Numbered from the stretch's first letter, positions 25,517 to 33,905 are shown. The stretch is DNA of 64,000 nt from an uncultured Eubacterium sp. (GCA_934561395.1 CAKTGF010000001.1:124001-188000), one strand, 5' to 3'. The notes: a model not told the origin generated them from the letters alone. Numbers and translations: made by a program.

Positions 25517-25876
25517 TTAGAACTCAAGTCCGCCCTCACGAGCGCCGTCAGCAACTGCTGCAACACGTCCGTGATACACGTAACCGCCACGGTCGAATAC
25601 ACATTCTTTAATGCCCTTCTCTGTGGCTCTTTCTGCTAATTTCTTACCAACAGCCTTAGCTGCTTCAACGTTTCCGCCGTATTCAGTAAAATCTTTTTCA
25701 ACAGTTGATGCCTGTGCAAGTGTTACGCCTGCAACATCGTCAATAAGTTGAACGTAAATATTGCTGAGGGAGCGATATACGTTGAGTCTTGGACAATCAG
25801 CTGTTCCACTGATCTTACCACGCACACGAGCGTGACGCTTTTGTCTTGCTTTGTTAGAATCTTGTCTTGAAACCAT
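25517..25876 (-). CDS. rplR: Ribosomal protein L18
   Basis: A 119-residue protein that binds 5S rRNA with L5 in the central protuberance. Signature features are RHARVRGKISGTADCPRLNVYRS, the YVQLIDDVAG segment and the FDRGGYVYHGRVAAVADGAREGGL end. Between rplF and rpsE. Confidence 0.98.
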   Translation of the reverse strand: MVSRQDSNKARQKRHARVRGKISGTADCPRLNVYRSLSNIYVQLIDDVAGVTLAQASTVEKDFTEYGGNVEAAKAVGKKLAERATEKGIKECVFDRGGYVYHGRVAAVADGAREGGLEF

Positions 25877-25894
25877 TGTATTTCACTCCTTTCT

Positions 25895-26437
25895 TTATTT
25901 CTTACCTGCTTTGCCTTCCTTACGGCGAATATGCTCTTCAGCATACTTAATGCCCTTGCCCTTATATGGCTCCGGCGGTCTCTTTTCACGAACCTGAGCT
26001 GCGAACTGACCAACCATTTGCTTGTTGGCACCGCTAACAACAATTGCGTTAGCGCTTGGGCATTCAACCTTAACACCTTCAGGAGGTGTCATTTTAACCT
26101 GGTGTGAGAAACCGAGGTTCATAACAAGCTCGTTGCCTTGCATTTGAACTCTGTAACCAACACCGTTAACCTCAAGATTTTTCTTGAAGCCTTCTGTTAC
26201 ACCTGTAACCATGTTTGCGATAAGTGCTCTGTACAGGCCATGCATAGCTCTGTGGTCCTTATCGTCTGATGGTCTTTGTAATGTAATCTCGCTGCCGTCA
26301 ACAGTAACTGTGATGTCCTTATTAACATCCTGAGTAAGAGTACCGTTTGGTCCCTTAACGGTTACAGTGTTAGCGTCGTTGATTGAAACCTCAACGCCGG
26401 CAGGAATTACGATTGGCTTTAAACCGATACGTGACAT
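25895..26437 (-). CDS. rplF: Ribosomal protein L6
   Basis: A 180-residue protein near the factor-binding centre, made of two repeated domains. MSRIGLKPIVIPAGVEV opens it; the C-terminal domain ends with RPPEPYKGKGIKYAEEHIRRKEGKAGKK, a family hallmark. GGAGGTG ribosome site. Between rpsH and rplR. Confidence 0.98.
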   Translation of the reverse strand: MSRIGLKPIVIPAGVEVSINDANTVTVKGPNGTLTQDVNKDITVTVDGSEITLQRPSDDKDHRAMHGLYRALIANMVTGVTEGFKKNLEVNGVGYRVQMQGNELVMNLGFSHQVKMTPPEGVKVECPSANAIVVSGANKQMVGQFAAQVREKRPPEPYKGKGIKYAEEHIRRKEGKAGKK

Positions 26438-26452
26438 CCTAACTGCACCTCC

Positions 26453-26851
26453 TTACCAAACAAATGCTAATACTTCGCCGCCAACGTTTTGCTTGCGAGC
26501 TTCTCTGTCTGTCATTATACCTTTTGATGTAGAAACGATAGCTACGCCGAGACCCTTCATAACCTTGGGCATATTCTCTACATCTGAGTAGATTCTAAGA
26601 CCGGGCTTTGAAACTCTTCTAAGGCCTGTGATAACCTGAGCCTTATTCTCGCCGTACTTAAGTGTTACACGGATAACACCTTGCTTTTCGTCTTCAATAA
26701 CTTTATATGATGCGATATAACCTTCATCAAGAAGAATCTGAGCGATTGCCTTCTTCATATTTGATGCAGGAATATCTACTGTTTCGTGTTTTGCTGAATT
26801 GGCATTACGAATTCTTGTAAGCATATCAGCAATTGGATCTGTAATATGCAT
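26453..26851 (-). CDS. rpsH: Ribosomal protein S8
   Basis: A 132-residue 16S-binding protein. It shows DPIADMLTRIRNANSAKHETV and the C-terminal VSTSKGIMTDREARKQNVGGEVLAFVW. In E. coli S8 is the translational repressor of the spc operon; I could not recognise its site here. Between rpsN and rplF. Confidence 0.98.
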   Translation of the reverse strand: MHITDPIADMLTRIRNANSAKHETVDIPASNMKKAIAQILLDEGYIASYKVIEDEKQGVIRVTLKYGENKAQVITGLRRVSKPGLRIYSDVENMPKVMKGLGVAIVSTSKGIMTDREARKQNVGGEVLAFVW

Positions 26852-26889
26852 TGATATTTCCTCCTTATATATTTAGCAATTCTCAGTTC

Positions 26890-27075
26890 TTACCAAGATG
26901 ATTTTTTTACTCCGGGGATTTCGCCCTTGTGAGCGAGTTCTCTGAAGCAGATACGGCATACACCATACTTACGAAGATAAGCATGAGGTCTACCGCAGAT
27001 TTTGCATCTGTTGTATGCTCTTGTTGAGTATTTAGCAGGCTTTTGCTGCTTAACTTTCATAGATGTCTTAGCCAC
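26890..27075 (-). CDS. rpsN: Ribosomal protein S14, zinc-binding (type Z)
   Basis: A 61-residue protein with the CKIC and CRIC pairs that bind zinc. The frame is open to an ATG eight codons upstream, inside rplE. GTG at 27075, preceded by AAGGAGGG at 7-nt spacing, gives the standard AKTSMKVKQQ start and family length, so I use it. Confidence 0.95.
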   Translation of the reverse strand: MAKTSMKVKQQKPAKYSTRAYNRCKICGRPHAYLRKYGVCRICFRELAHKGEIPGVKKSSW

Positions 27076-27088
27076 GATAAATCCCTCC

Positions 27089-27631
27089 TTACTCTGCAAA
27101 CGGAGCGCCCATTAACTTAAGGAGCTCTCTTGCTTCTTCGTCAGTGTTTGCGGTAGTTACCATAATGATATCCATACCACGAACCTTATCAATCTTGTCG
27201 TAATCGATCTCAGGGAAAATCAACTGCTCTTTGATACCCATAGCATAGTTGCCACGGCCGTCGAATGAGTTTGGATTAATACCTCTGAAGTCACGAACTC
27301 TTGGAAGTGCGAGATTGAAGAATCTATCAATGAATTCATACATTCTGTCACCACGAAGAGTAACTTTAACACCGATTGGCATACCCTCACGGAGTTTGAA
27401 GTTAGCTACTGATTTCTTTGCTCGGCAAATAATCGGCTTTTGACCGGTAATTTGTGTGAGGTCAGTTACAATAGCGTCAATTACCTTTGAATTTTCACGA
27501 GCTTCGCCGGCGCCAACATTGATTACAATCTTGTCAAGCTTTGGGATTTGCATAACAGACTTGTATTCGAATTTCTTCATCAATGCAGGAGCAACTTCGC
27601 TCTTATAGGTTTCTTTTAACCTTGCTGCCAT
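27089..27631 (-). CDS. rplE: Ribosomal protein L5
   Basis: A 180-residue central-protuberance protein that binds 5S rRNA and the P-site tRNA. It contains VMQIPKLDKIVINVGAGEA, RAKKSVANFKLREGMPIG and the DIIMVTTANTDEEARELL end. Between rplX and rpsN. Confidence 0.98.
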   Translation of the reverse strand: MAARLKETYKSEVAPALMKKFEYKSVMQIPKLDKIVINVGAGEARENSKVIDAIVTDLTQITGQKPIICRAKKSVANFKLREGMPIGVKVTLRGDRMYEFIDRFFNLALPRVRDFRGINPNSFDGRGNYAMGIKEQLIFPEIDYDKIDKVRGMDIIMVTTANTDEEARELLKLMGAPFAE

Positions 27632-27650
27632 TTGTTATGTCCTCCCTTTC

Positions 27651-27956
27651 TTAAAACTCGTTACCGCATTTCTTGCAAACACGGATGCCGCCCTTCTTGT
27701 GGCCAACACGAACTGACTCGTTGCACTTAGGGCAAACTAATTGTACTTTTGAAGCGTAAAGAGCTGATTCAACCTCTACAAGTCCGCCCTGCTCGCCCAT
27801 CTTTGTAGGCTTAACATGCTTTGTAACAACGTTAACATTTTTAACGATAACCTTGTTCTCCTTAGGACTTACAGCGATAACCTCGCCCTGAACACCCTTT
27901 GATTTACCGGATAATACCTGAACGGTATCTCCTGTTTTAACAAACATTTTACTCAT
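27651..27956 (-). CDS. rplX: Ribosomal protein L24 with C-terminal zinc ribbon
   Basis: A 101-residue assembly initiator with a KOW motif (GDTVQVLSGKSKGVQGEVI). The C-terminus carries CPKC and CKKC pairs around VGHKKGG, a zinc ribbon present only in part of the family. The frame reaches an ATG at 27971 that overlaps the rplN stop, but GGAGGTGCG sits between the two and places the start at 27956, which also fits the usual MSKMFVKTGDTV. Confidence 0.93.
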   Translation of the reverse strand: MSKMFVKTGDTVQVLSGKSKGVQGEVIAVSPKENKVIVKNVNVVTKHVKPTKMGEQGGLVEVESALYASKVQLVCPKCNESVRVGHKKGGIRVCKKCGNEF

Positions 27957-27970
27957 AATTCGCACCTCCA

Positions 27971-28339
27971 TTAAAGTACTTCCGGAGCGAGAGAAAGAAT
28001 CTTCATGTAATCTTTTTCACGAAGCTCTCTTGCTACGGGTCCAAAAATACGGGTGCCTTTAGGGGTTTTGTCTTCCCTAATAATTACGGCAGCATTTTCG
28101 TCAAAACGAATATACTGACCATCATCACGACGTACACCTTTAGTTGTACGAACGATGACTGCTTTAACAACTTCGCCCTTCTTAACGATACCACCCGGTG
28201 CTGCCTTCTTTACTGAAGCAACGATGACATCGCCAATGTTAGCGTATCTTCTGCCTGAGCCGCCGAGAACACGAATGCAAAGAAGTTCTTTAGCACCTGT
28301 GTTGTCTGCAACCTTAAGACGACTTTCTTGTTGTATCAC
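27971..28339 (-). CDS. rplN: Ribosomal protein L14
   Basis: A 122-residue large-subunit interface protein. IQQESRLKVADNTGAKELLCIRV is the canonical start. The frame is open 11 codons further up, but AAGGAGGAAAA lies before GTG 28339 and this start gives the standard length. A gap of about 106 bp separates it from rpsQ, longer than any other gap in the spc part. Confidence 0.95.
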   Translation of the reverse strand: MIQQESRLKVADNTGAKELLCIRVLGGSGRRYANIGDVIVASVKKAAPGGIVKKGEVVKAVIVRTTKGVRRDDGQYIRFDENAAVIIREDKTPKGTRIFGPVARELREKDYMKILSLAPEVL

Positions 28340-28445
28340 AGCGTTTTCCTCCTTCGTACTGCAAAATAACACTTTGCTAAGTTGCAGTTATTATTTCAAT
28401 GACTAAATTAATAGTATATTTCTTAAAAGCCGTAAATCGTAATGA

Positions 28446-28700
28446 TTATTTAGCCTTCTCGATAATTTTAACAACACGCCAATTCTTATCTTTGCTGAGC
28501 GGACGGCATTCCATAATTTCTACTCTGTCGCCAACGCCGCATTCGTTATTCTCGTCGTGTGCCTTGTATTTAACAGAGCGGTCAACAATCTTACTGTAAA
28601 GAGGGTGCTTAACTCTGTCCTGGATTGTAACAACAACGGTTTTATCCATTTTATCTGATGTTACGATACCAACTCTTGTCTTTCTGAGGTTTCTTTCCAT
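28446..28700 (-). CDS. rpsQ: Ribosomal protein S17
   Basis: An 84-residue OB-fold 16S-binding protein: RKTRVGIVTSDKMDKTVVV, then DRVKHPLYSKIV and GDRVEIMECRPLSKDKNWRVV. Last gene of the S10 part. The downstream gap has a possible promoter and hairpin before rplN. Confidence 0.98.
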   Translation of the reverse strand: MERNLRKTRVGIVTSDKMDKTVVVTIQDRVKHPLYSKIVDRSVKYKAHDENNECGVGDRVEIMECRPLSKDKNWRVVKIIEKAK

Positions 28701-28714
28701 ATTCAGTTACCTCC

Positions 28715-28918
28715 TTAGGAATTAGCATTTTCAAGTTCGATAGCTCTCTCAACTGTCTTGATACGAGCAATATCTTTCTTGACTGCCTTAATTCTCATAG
28801 GGTTGTCGAGCTGGTTGATAGCTTGTTGGAAATGAAGGTTGAAGAGCTCTTCTTTAAGCTCTGCAAGCTTCGCTGCTCTCTGCTCTGCAGAAAGTTCTTT
28901 GATTTCTGATGCTTTCAT
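28715..28918 (-). CDS. rpmC: Ribosomal protein L29
   Basis: A 67-residue helical hairpin at the tunnel exit, which contacts trigger factor and SRP. It has MKASEIKELSAEQRAAKLAEL and the NLHFQQAINQLDNPMRIK signature. Its ATG overlaps the rplP stop by one base (TAATG), so the two are translationally coupled. Confidence 0.98.
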   Translation of the reverse strand: MKASEIKELSAEQRAAKLAELKEELFNLHFQQAINQLDNPMRIKAVKKDIARIKTVERAIELENANS

Positions 28919-29343
28919 TACTGCTCGCCTCCCTCTTCATCTTTTTTTACGAACTTACATTTTACGGGGAGCTTGTTTGCTGCAAGTCTCATAGCCTCAC
29001 GAGCAACCTCCTCGCTAACGCCGCCAAGCTCAAACATAACTCTGCCCGGCTTAACTACTGCTACCCAGTAGTCAACATTACCTTTACCTTTACCCATACG
29101 AGTATCGGCAGGTCTTGCGGTAACCGGCTTGTCAGGGAAAATCTTAATCCAAACCTGACCGCCACGCTTTGTATAACGGGTCATTGCGATACGGGCTGCT
29201 TCGATTTGAGCTGCTGTAATCCATGCAGGCTCTGTTGTTGCAAGGCCGTATTCGCCGTAAGAAACCTTGTTACCTCTTGTTGCAGCACCTGTCATACGAC
29301 CTCTGTGTTGCTTTCTGTGTTTTACACGCTTAGGTAAGAGCAT
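28918..29343 (-). CDS. rplP: Ribosomal protein L16
   Basis: A 141-residue protein near the A site and the peptidyl-transferase centre. Signatures: LLPKRVKHRKQHRGRMTG, RIAMTRYTKRGGQVWI and the basic RMGKGKGNVDYWVAVVKPG loop. It overlaps both neighbours by one base (TAATG junctions with rpsC and rpmC). Confidence 0.98.
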   Translation of the reverse strand: MLLPKRVKHRKQHRGRMTGAATRGNKVSYGEYGLATTEPAWITAAQIEAARIAMTRYTKRGGQVWIKIFPDKPVTARPADTRMGKGKGNVDYWVAVVKPGRVMFELGGVSEEVAREAMRLAANKLPVKCKFVKKDEEGGEQ

Positions 29344-30032
29344 TATTTATTTCCCCCTTCCTTGCGATTTGTTCTTCTTTTCTTATTGCGTGATTCTCTG
29401 AGAACCTCGCCCTGATAAATCCAAACCTTAACACCGAGTCTGCCGTATGTTGTAGCAGCTTCTGCTGTACCGTAGTCGATGTCTGCACGGATTGTTTGAA
29501 GAGGAATTGTACCCTCTTTGTATGTTTCTGAACGAGCAATTTCAGCGCCTGCGATACGGCCTGAAACCTGAACCTTGATACCACGAGCACCAAGTCTCAT
29601 TGTGTTTCTGATAGCACCCTTAACTGCTCTTCTGAAAGCAACACGGCGCTCAAGTTGTTGAGCGATTGATTGAGCAACAAGTGTTGCGTCCAAATCAGGT
29701 TGCTTAATTTCAATAATGTTAATGAAAACCTCGCTAACATCTCTACCGAGCTTCTTAGCGCAGATAGCCTTGAGTTTTTCAATCTCAGCACCCTGCTTGC
29801 CGATAACCATACCGGGCTTTGCACAGTGAACGTTGATTCTGATTCTCTTAGCATCTCTTTCAATTTCTACTTTTGGAACACCTGCTGATTTGAGTGACTC
29901 TAAAAGAAACTCACGGAGCTTGTGATCTTCAACAAGAAGGTCAGCAAACTCGCCTTTCTTAGCATACCAGCGAGAGTCCCAGTTTTTGATAACGCCGATT
30001 CTTAAACCGGTTGGATTACATTTCTGTCCCAT
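29343..30032 (-). CDS. rpsC: Ribosomal protein S3
   Basis: A 229-residue protein at the mRNA entry site. It has the N-terminal MGQKCNPTGLRIGVIKNWDS, the KH domain (KPGMVIGKQGAEIEKLK) and the C-terminal domain with GARGIKVQVSGRIAGAEIAR, and ends in a basic Asn/Arg/Lys tail. Confidence 0.98.
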   Translation of the reverse strand: MGQKCNPTGLRIGVIKNWDSRWYAKKGEFADLLVEDHKLREFLLESLKSAGVPKVEIERDAKRIRINVHCAKPGMVIGKQGAEIEKLKAICAKKLGRDVSEVFINIIEIKQPDLDATLVAQSIAQQLERRVAFRRAVKGAIRNTMRLGARGIKVQVSGRIAGAEIARSETYKEGTIPLQTIRADIDYGTAEAATTYGRLGVKVWIYQGEVLRESRNKKRRTNRKEGGNK

Positions 30033-30050
30033 TTAACTTTTCCTCCTCGC

Positions 30051-30392
30051 TTAGTCTTCCATTTCCTTGAGTACAAGGGTAATGTGTGATGTTCTTTTGT
30101 TAATTCTGTAAGCTCTGCCCTGAGCTCTTGGCTGAATTCTCTTAAGAATCGGGCCGGGTGCTACATGTGCCTGAGCTACATATAATCTTGATACGTCCAT
30201 ATTAAAATTGTTCTCAGCGTTAGCCATTGCTGATTTAAGAACCTTTGATACAGGCTCGCAAGCAGCTTTTGGTGTGAACTTGAGAATAGCCATTGCCTTG
30301 TCAGCCGGCTGATTTCTGATTAAATCGAGAACAATCTGAACCTTTCTAGGAGAAATACGAACATATGTTGCTTTTGCTTTTGCTTCCATCAT
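30051..30392 (-). CDS. rplV: Ribosomal protein L22
   Basis: A 113-residue protein lining the exit tunnel, where macrolide-resistance changes occur in its hairpin. It shows VRISPRKVQIVLDLIRN and the hairpin PRAQGRAYRINKRTSHITLVL. Two adjacent ATG codons are possible starts after GGAG. Confidence 0.97.
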   Translation of the reverse strand: MMEAKAKATYVRISPRKVQIVLDLIRNQPADKAMAILKFTPKAACEPVSKVLKSAMANAENNFNMDVSRLYVAQAHVAPGPILKRIQPRAQGRAYRINKRTSHITLVLKEMED

Positions 30393-30406
30393 AAATCTCC
30401 TTTCAA

Positions 30407-30679
30407 TTACTTACCGGTCTTTGAGCCGGCATGGCCTCTAAATGTTCTTGTTGGTGCAAACTCACCAAGCTTGTGTCCAACCATATCCTCTGTAACATAT
30501 ACAGGAACATGCTTTCTTCCATCGTGTACGGCAAATGTGTGACCTACGAACTCCGGGAAGATTGTTGAACTTCTTGACCAAGTTTTAATAACTTGCTTGT
30601 CGCCTTTTTCGTTGAGAGCAACTACTTTCTTCATAAGGCTTTCTTCTACAAAATAGCCTTTTTTAGCACTTCTACTCAT
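30407..30679 (-). CDS. rpsS: Ribosomal protein S19
   Basis: A 90-residue small-subunit head protein. The usual core is present: IKTWSRSSTIFPEFVGHTFAVHDGRKHVPVYVTEDMVGHKLGEF is readable as separate conserved blocks, ending FAPTRTFRGHAG. Between rplB and rplV. Confidence 0.98.
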   Translation of the reverse strand: MSRSAKKGYFVEESLMKKVVALNEKGDKQVIKTWSRSSTIFPEFVGHTFAVHDGRKHVPVYVTEDMVGHKLGEFAPTRTFRGHAGSKTGK

Positions 30680-30697
30680 TTAATCTTCTCCTTTCGT

Positions 30698-31531
30698 TTA
30701 TTTACCGTTACGACGGCGAACAATCATCTTGTTAGATGCCTTCTTCTTGCTGCGTGTCTTATAACCAAGAGCAGGCTTGCCCCAAGGTGTGCAAGGACCG
30801 GGACGACCGACTGGTGACTTACCTTCACCACCACCGTGTGGGTGGTCGTTGGGGTTCATTACAGAACCACGAACTGTAGGTCTCCAACCCATGTTTCTCT
30901 TACGACCCGCTTTACCGATTTTAACATTTGCATGCTCAGCGTTACCAACAACACCAACTGTTGCGATACACTCCTTCGGTACGTTTCTCAACTCGCCTGA
31001 AGGGAGTCTGAGAAGAGCGTAAGGGCCTTCAAGAGCCATGAGCTGTGCGCTGTTGCCTGCTGATCTTGCAAGCTGAGCACCGTTGCCCGGATAAAGCTCT
31101 ACATTATGAACGATTGTACCAACAGGCATATTCTCTAATGGAAGAGCGTTACCTGTTACGATATCAACATCTGTACCTGCTACAACTTTGTCGCCAATCT
31201 TTAAACCTTCAGGAGCTGTGATGTAGCTCTTTACACCGTCTTCATATTGAATAAGAGCAATGTTTGCTGAACGGTTAGGGTCATATTCGATTGTTTGTAC
31301 TGTTGCAGGAATATCGAACTTATTTCTCTTAAAGTCGATTACACGGTACTTTCTTCTGTTTCCGCCACCACGGTGACGAACTGTAATTCTTCCGTATGAG
31401 TTACGACCTGATCTCTTATTGAGTGGCTCAAGAAGAGATTTTTCAGGAGCAACCTTTGATAAAGAAGAATAATCGATAACCGACATGTTTCTGCGACCGT
31501 TTGTTGTCGGCTTATAAACTTTAACTGCCAT
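30698..31531 (-). CDS. rplB: Ribosomal protein L2
   Basis: A 277-residue protein essential for subunit joining and peptidyl transfer. It contains GRNSYGRITVRHRGGGNRRKY, GNALPLENMPVGTIVHNVEL and the catalytic-region loop with VMNPNDHPHGGGEGKSPVGR. The frame is open 20 codons upstream, but AAGGAG before ATG 31531 and the start AVKVYKPTTNGRRN fix the start. The upstream 116 bp holds a structured RNA element. Confidence 0.97.
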   Translation of the reverse strand: MAVKVYKPTTNGRRNMSVIDYSSLSKVAPEKSLLEPLNKRSGRNSYGRITVRHRGGGNRRKYRVIDFKRNKFDIPATVQTIEYDPNRSANIALIQYEDGVKSYITAPEGLKIGDKVVAGTDVDIVTGNALPLENMPVGTIVHNVELYPGNGAQLARSAGNSAQLMALEGPYALLRLPSGELRNVPKECIATVGVVGNAEHANVKIGKAGRKRNMGWRPTVRGSVMNPNDHPHGGGEGKSPVGRPGPCTPWGKPALGYKTRSKKKASNKMIVRRRNGK

Positions 31532-31547
31532 TATTAATCTCCTTATT

Positions 31548-31595
31548 GTGAATAACTTTGCGAAGGGATGGCACCCTTCATACCTCATCATTCAC
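31548..31595 (-). promoter_or_regulatory. Nested hairpin in the rplW-rplB spacer
   Basis: On the RNA, an outer GUGAAU/AUUCAC stem (31590-31595 with 31548-31553) encloses an inner GAAGGG/CCCUUC hairpin (31574-31579 with 31562-31567). It sits just before the rplB ribosome site in the longest spacer of the S10 part. It may act on rplB translation or RNA processing (inference). Confidence 0.45.
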
Positions 31596-31647
31596 GATTT
31601 TTGTTGCTGTCTATATAATAGGTATATATTACTTATTAATATAGTGA

Positions 31648-31944
31648 TTACATCATATCGTTGAAGAACTCAATTTCCTTTGAATCCTCTGTTAAGGTTA
31701 CAACAGCCTTTTTCCAAGATGGAGTGTAGCCTACATTGTAGCCTTGACGACGCTTGCGGCCTCTGACATTGATTGTGTTTACCTTTGCAACCTTTACATC
31801 AGGGAAAACTGTTTCAATAGCCTTAGCGATTTCAATCTTGTTTGCATCCTTTGCAACCTTGAAGGTATATTTTTTCATCATAATACCCATCATTGATTCT
31901 TCAGTGATGATTGGCTTGAGAATGATATCTTGAGCTGTTTTCAT
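31648..31944 (-). CDS. rplW: Ribosomal protein L23
   Basis: A 98-residue tunnel-exit protein that docks trigger factor and SRP. It contains DIILKPIITEESM, YTFKVAKDANKIEIAKAIE and VNTINVRGRKRRQGYNVGYTPSWKKAVVTL. Its ATG overlaps the rplD stop by one base. Confidence 0.98.
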   Translation of the reverse strand: MKTAQDIILKPIITEESMMGIMMKKYTFKVAKDANKIEIAKAIETVFPDVKVAKVNTINVRGRKRRQGYNVGYTPSWKKAVVTLTEDSKEIEFFNDMM

Positions 31945-32567
31945 TATGCATATACCTCCTCAATTTTCTTCGCTGCGTCCTTGAGTACGATGAATGTATC
32001 GCAGTTAAGAATGTCATAAACACAAAGTGTGTTAACTGTAACAACCTTAACGCCCTCAATATTACGAGCTGACTTATAAATCTTTTCGTCTGCCTCAGCA
32101 GTTACGATAAGAGTTTTCTTGGCAGCCTTAAGCTTTGCAAGCATTTCAACAATTTCCTTTGTTTTGATTGCTTCAAGCTCAATCTTGCTGACTACCTTGA
32201 TTTCTTCACCAGCAACCTTTGTTGAAAGTGCTGATTTCATTGCAAGTCTTTTAACCTTTTTGTTAAGGTTAACTTTATATGTTCTTGGCTTAGGACCAAG
32301 AGCGATACCGCCGTGTGTCCACTGTGGGCTTCTGATAGAACCCTGACGAGCACGACCTGTACCCTTTTGTCTCCAAGGCTTTGCACCGCCACCGCTTACT
32401 TCTGAACGAGTGAGAGTTGACTGTGTGCCCTGACGCTGGTTAGCAAGATAGCTAACAACTGCGAGGTGCATTGCATTTGCATTTGGCTCAATGCCGAATA
32501 CTGAATCTGCAAGCTCTAAATCTGAAGTTTTTCTGCCCTTTTGGCTATAAACTGCAACTGTTGCCAT
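31944..32567 (-). CDS. rplD: Ribosomal protein L4
   Basis: A 207-residue tunnel protein with its extended loop (GGAKPWRQKGTGRARQGSIRSPQWTHGG, read as separate blocks). In E. coli and some Firmicutes L4 represses the S10 operon through the leader RNA; the long structured leader here makes this likely but unproven. Between rplC and rplW. Confidence 0.98.
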   Translation of the reverse strand: MATVAVYSQKGRKTSDLELADSVFGIEPNANAMHLAVVSYLANQRQGTQSTLTRSEVSGGGAKPWRQKGTGRARQGSIRSPQWTHGGIALGPKPRTYKVNLNKKVKRLAMKSALSTKVAGEEIKVVSKIELEAIKTKEIVEMLAKLKAAKKTLIVTAEADEKIYKSARNIEGVKVVTVNTLCVYDILNCDTFIVLKDAAKKIEEVYA

Positions 32568-32584
32568 TTCAATCTCTCCTTTCG

Positions 32585-33217
32585 TTAAGCTTTAACTGCG
32601 TCTGCGATTACAACAGTTCCGCCCTTAGGACCCGGGATTGCACCCTTGATTGCGATGAGATTGTTCTCAGCGTCAACCTTTACAACCTTAAGGTTTTGAA
32701 CTGTTACATTTTCGTGACCGTAGTGGCCTGCCATCTTCTTGCCCTTGAATACTCTTGATGGGCTTGAACAAGCGCCGAGTGAACCTGCGTGACGGTGGTT
32801 AGGACCTGTACCGTGGGTCATTCTGAGCCTTGAGAAGTTCCAACGCTTGATTGCGCCGGCAGTTCCGTGACCCTTGCTTGTTCCCTTAACATCAACTACG
32901 TCGCCTGCTGCGAATGCATCAGCCTTGATGATACCGCCAAGCTCGTAAGCTGAAATGTCTTCCAAACGGAATTCCTTGAGTGTTCTTTTTGGAGCTGCGT
33001 TAGCCTTGTCGAAGTGACCCTTCATTGGCTTGTTGACTCTGTTAGCTTTAACATCGCCGAAACCAACCTGGATTGCTTCGTAGCCATCGTTTTCCATTGT
33101 CTTGATTTGGGTAACTACGCATGGACCTGCTTCAACAACGGTAACAGGAACAGCATTTCCTGCTTCGTCGAAGATTTGAGTCATGCCGATTTTCTTACCG
33201 ATAAGACCTTTCTTCAT
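32585..33217 (-). CDS. rplC: Ribosomal protein L3
   Basis: A 210-residue primary 23S-binding protein that reaches the peptidyl-transferase centre. It has KKGLIGKKIGMTQIFDEAG at the start and the GTSKGHGTAGAIKRWNFSRLRMTHG / HRHAGSLGACSSPSRVFKGKKMAGHYG region. Between rpsJ and rplD; ribosome site AAGGAGG. Confidence 0.98.
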   Translation of the reverse strand: MKKGLIGKKIGMTQIFDEAGNAVPVTVVEAGPCVVTQIKTMENDGYEAIQVGFGDVKANRVNKPMKGHFDKANAAPKRTLKEFRLEDISAYELGGIIKADAFAAGDVVDVKGTSKGHGTAGAIKRWNFSRLRMTHGTGPNHRHAGSLGACSSPSRVFKGKKMAGHYGHENVTVQNLKVVKVDAENNLIAIKGAIPGPKGGTVVIADAVKA

Positions 33218-33285
33218 TTTATTTCCTCCTTTGGTTATTGGTTGGGGTTCACACCCAACATGACCTCAGCGTTTGTTGATATTGA

Positions 33286-33600
33286 TTATAACTTGATTTC
33301 GATATCAACGCCTGCTGGGAGCTCAAGACTTGTCAGAGCTTCAACAGTTTTGTTTGAAGGTCTGAGAATGTCGATGAGTCTTTTGTGTGTTCTTTGCTCA
33401 AACTGCTCACGGCTGTCCTTATACTTGTGAACAGCACGAAGGATTGTTACCTTCTCAACTTCTGTAGGAAGCGGAATTGGGCCGCTAACCTGTGCGCCTG
33501 TTCTCTTTGCAGTTTCAACAATCTTCTCAGCTGCCTGGTCAACTAAAGAGTGATCATAGCCCTTGAGACGAATTCTGATTTTTACTTTACTTGCTGCCAT
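33286..33600 (-). CDS. rpsJ: Ribosomal protein S10
   Basis: A 104-residue small-subunit head protein, also known as NusE in antitermination. It shows KVKIRIRLKGYDHSLVDQ, GPIPLPTEVEKVTILRA and the KDSREQFEQRTHKRLIDI loop. The frame starts at an ATG at 33615, but that stretch is itself the GGAGGAAA ribosome site for ATG 33600, which I use. First gene of the superoperon. Confidence 0.97.
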   Translation of the reverse strand: MAASKVKIRIRLKGYDHSLVDQAAEKIVETAKRTGAQVSGPIPLPTEVEKVTILRAVHKYKDSREQFEQRTHKRLIDILRPSNKTVEALTSLELPAGVDIEIKL

Positions 33601-33905
33601 TTGATTTTCCTCCATGAAAATTTTGTGGTGCGAGTGCTAAACCATTCTACAACTAAGCCGTGTGTTTCCACATCTTCTATTTTTAAAACCGAATGACAAA
33701 ATATCATTCGGGCGCAGAATTAGCCTTTATAAAGTAAGCGTTCGCAAGTCACTTGCTTTCAAGGTGGTTTAGTAGTTTTCGCCCGGTTTAAAATCGGACA
33801 TACTCCGTCGAAATTCCCGCTGGGTTTAGCGCAACCTCCGACATCATCGCATATCAATTATGTGATTAACTCTTTATATATAATATATAAAGAATCTTCA
33901 CACGC
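33601..33905 (-). promoter_or_regulatory. Structured leader of the S10 superoperon with terminator-like hairpin
   Basis: About 305 nt of untranslated RNA. A terminator-like hairpin (CCGAAUGA with UCAUUCGG, 33689-33711) is followed by UUUUAAAA. CUAAACC occurs twice upstream (forward-strand complements at 33823-33830 and 33765-33772), and one GGUUUAG lies downstream (33636-33643). The two copies can pair with the single partner in alternative ways, 8 bp each. This suggests feedback attenuation, for example by L4 (inference). Beyond the promoter, 33941-34120 is AT-rich and holds no gene. Confidence 0.6.

Noticed and set aside
28340..28372. Longer rplN start
   Set aside because: The extra 11 codons contain the AAGGAGG ribosome site of the GTG start, and L14 has a standard 122 residues.
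29330..29593. Extra ORFs overlapping ribosomal protein genes on either strand
   Set aside because: They are shadows in other frames with no family signature or ribosome site.
31532..31591. Longer rplB start 20 codons upstream
   Set aside because: No ribosome site there, the extension covers a hairpin, and the L2 family starts at AVKVYKP.
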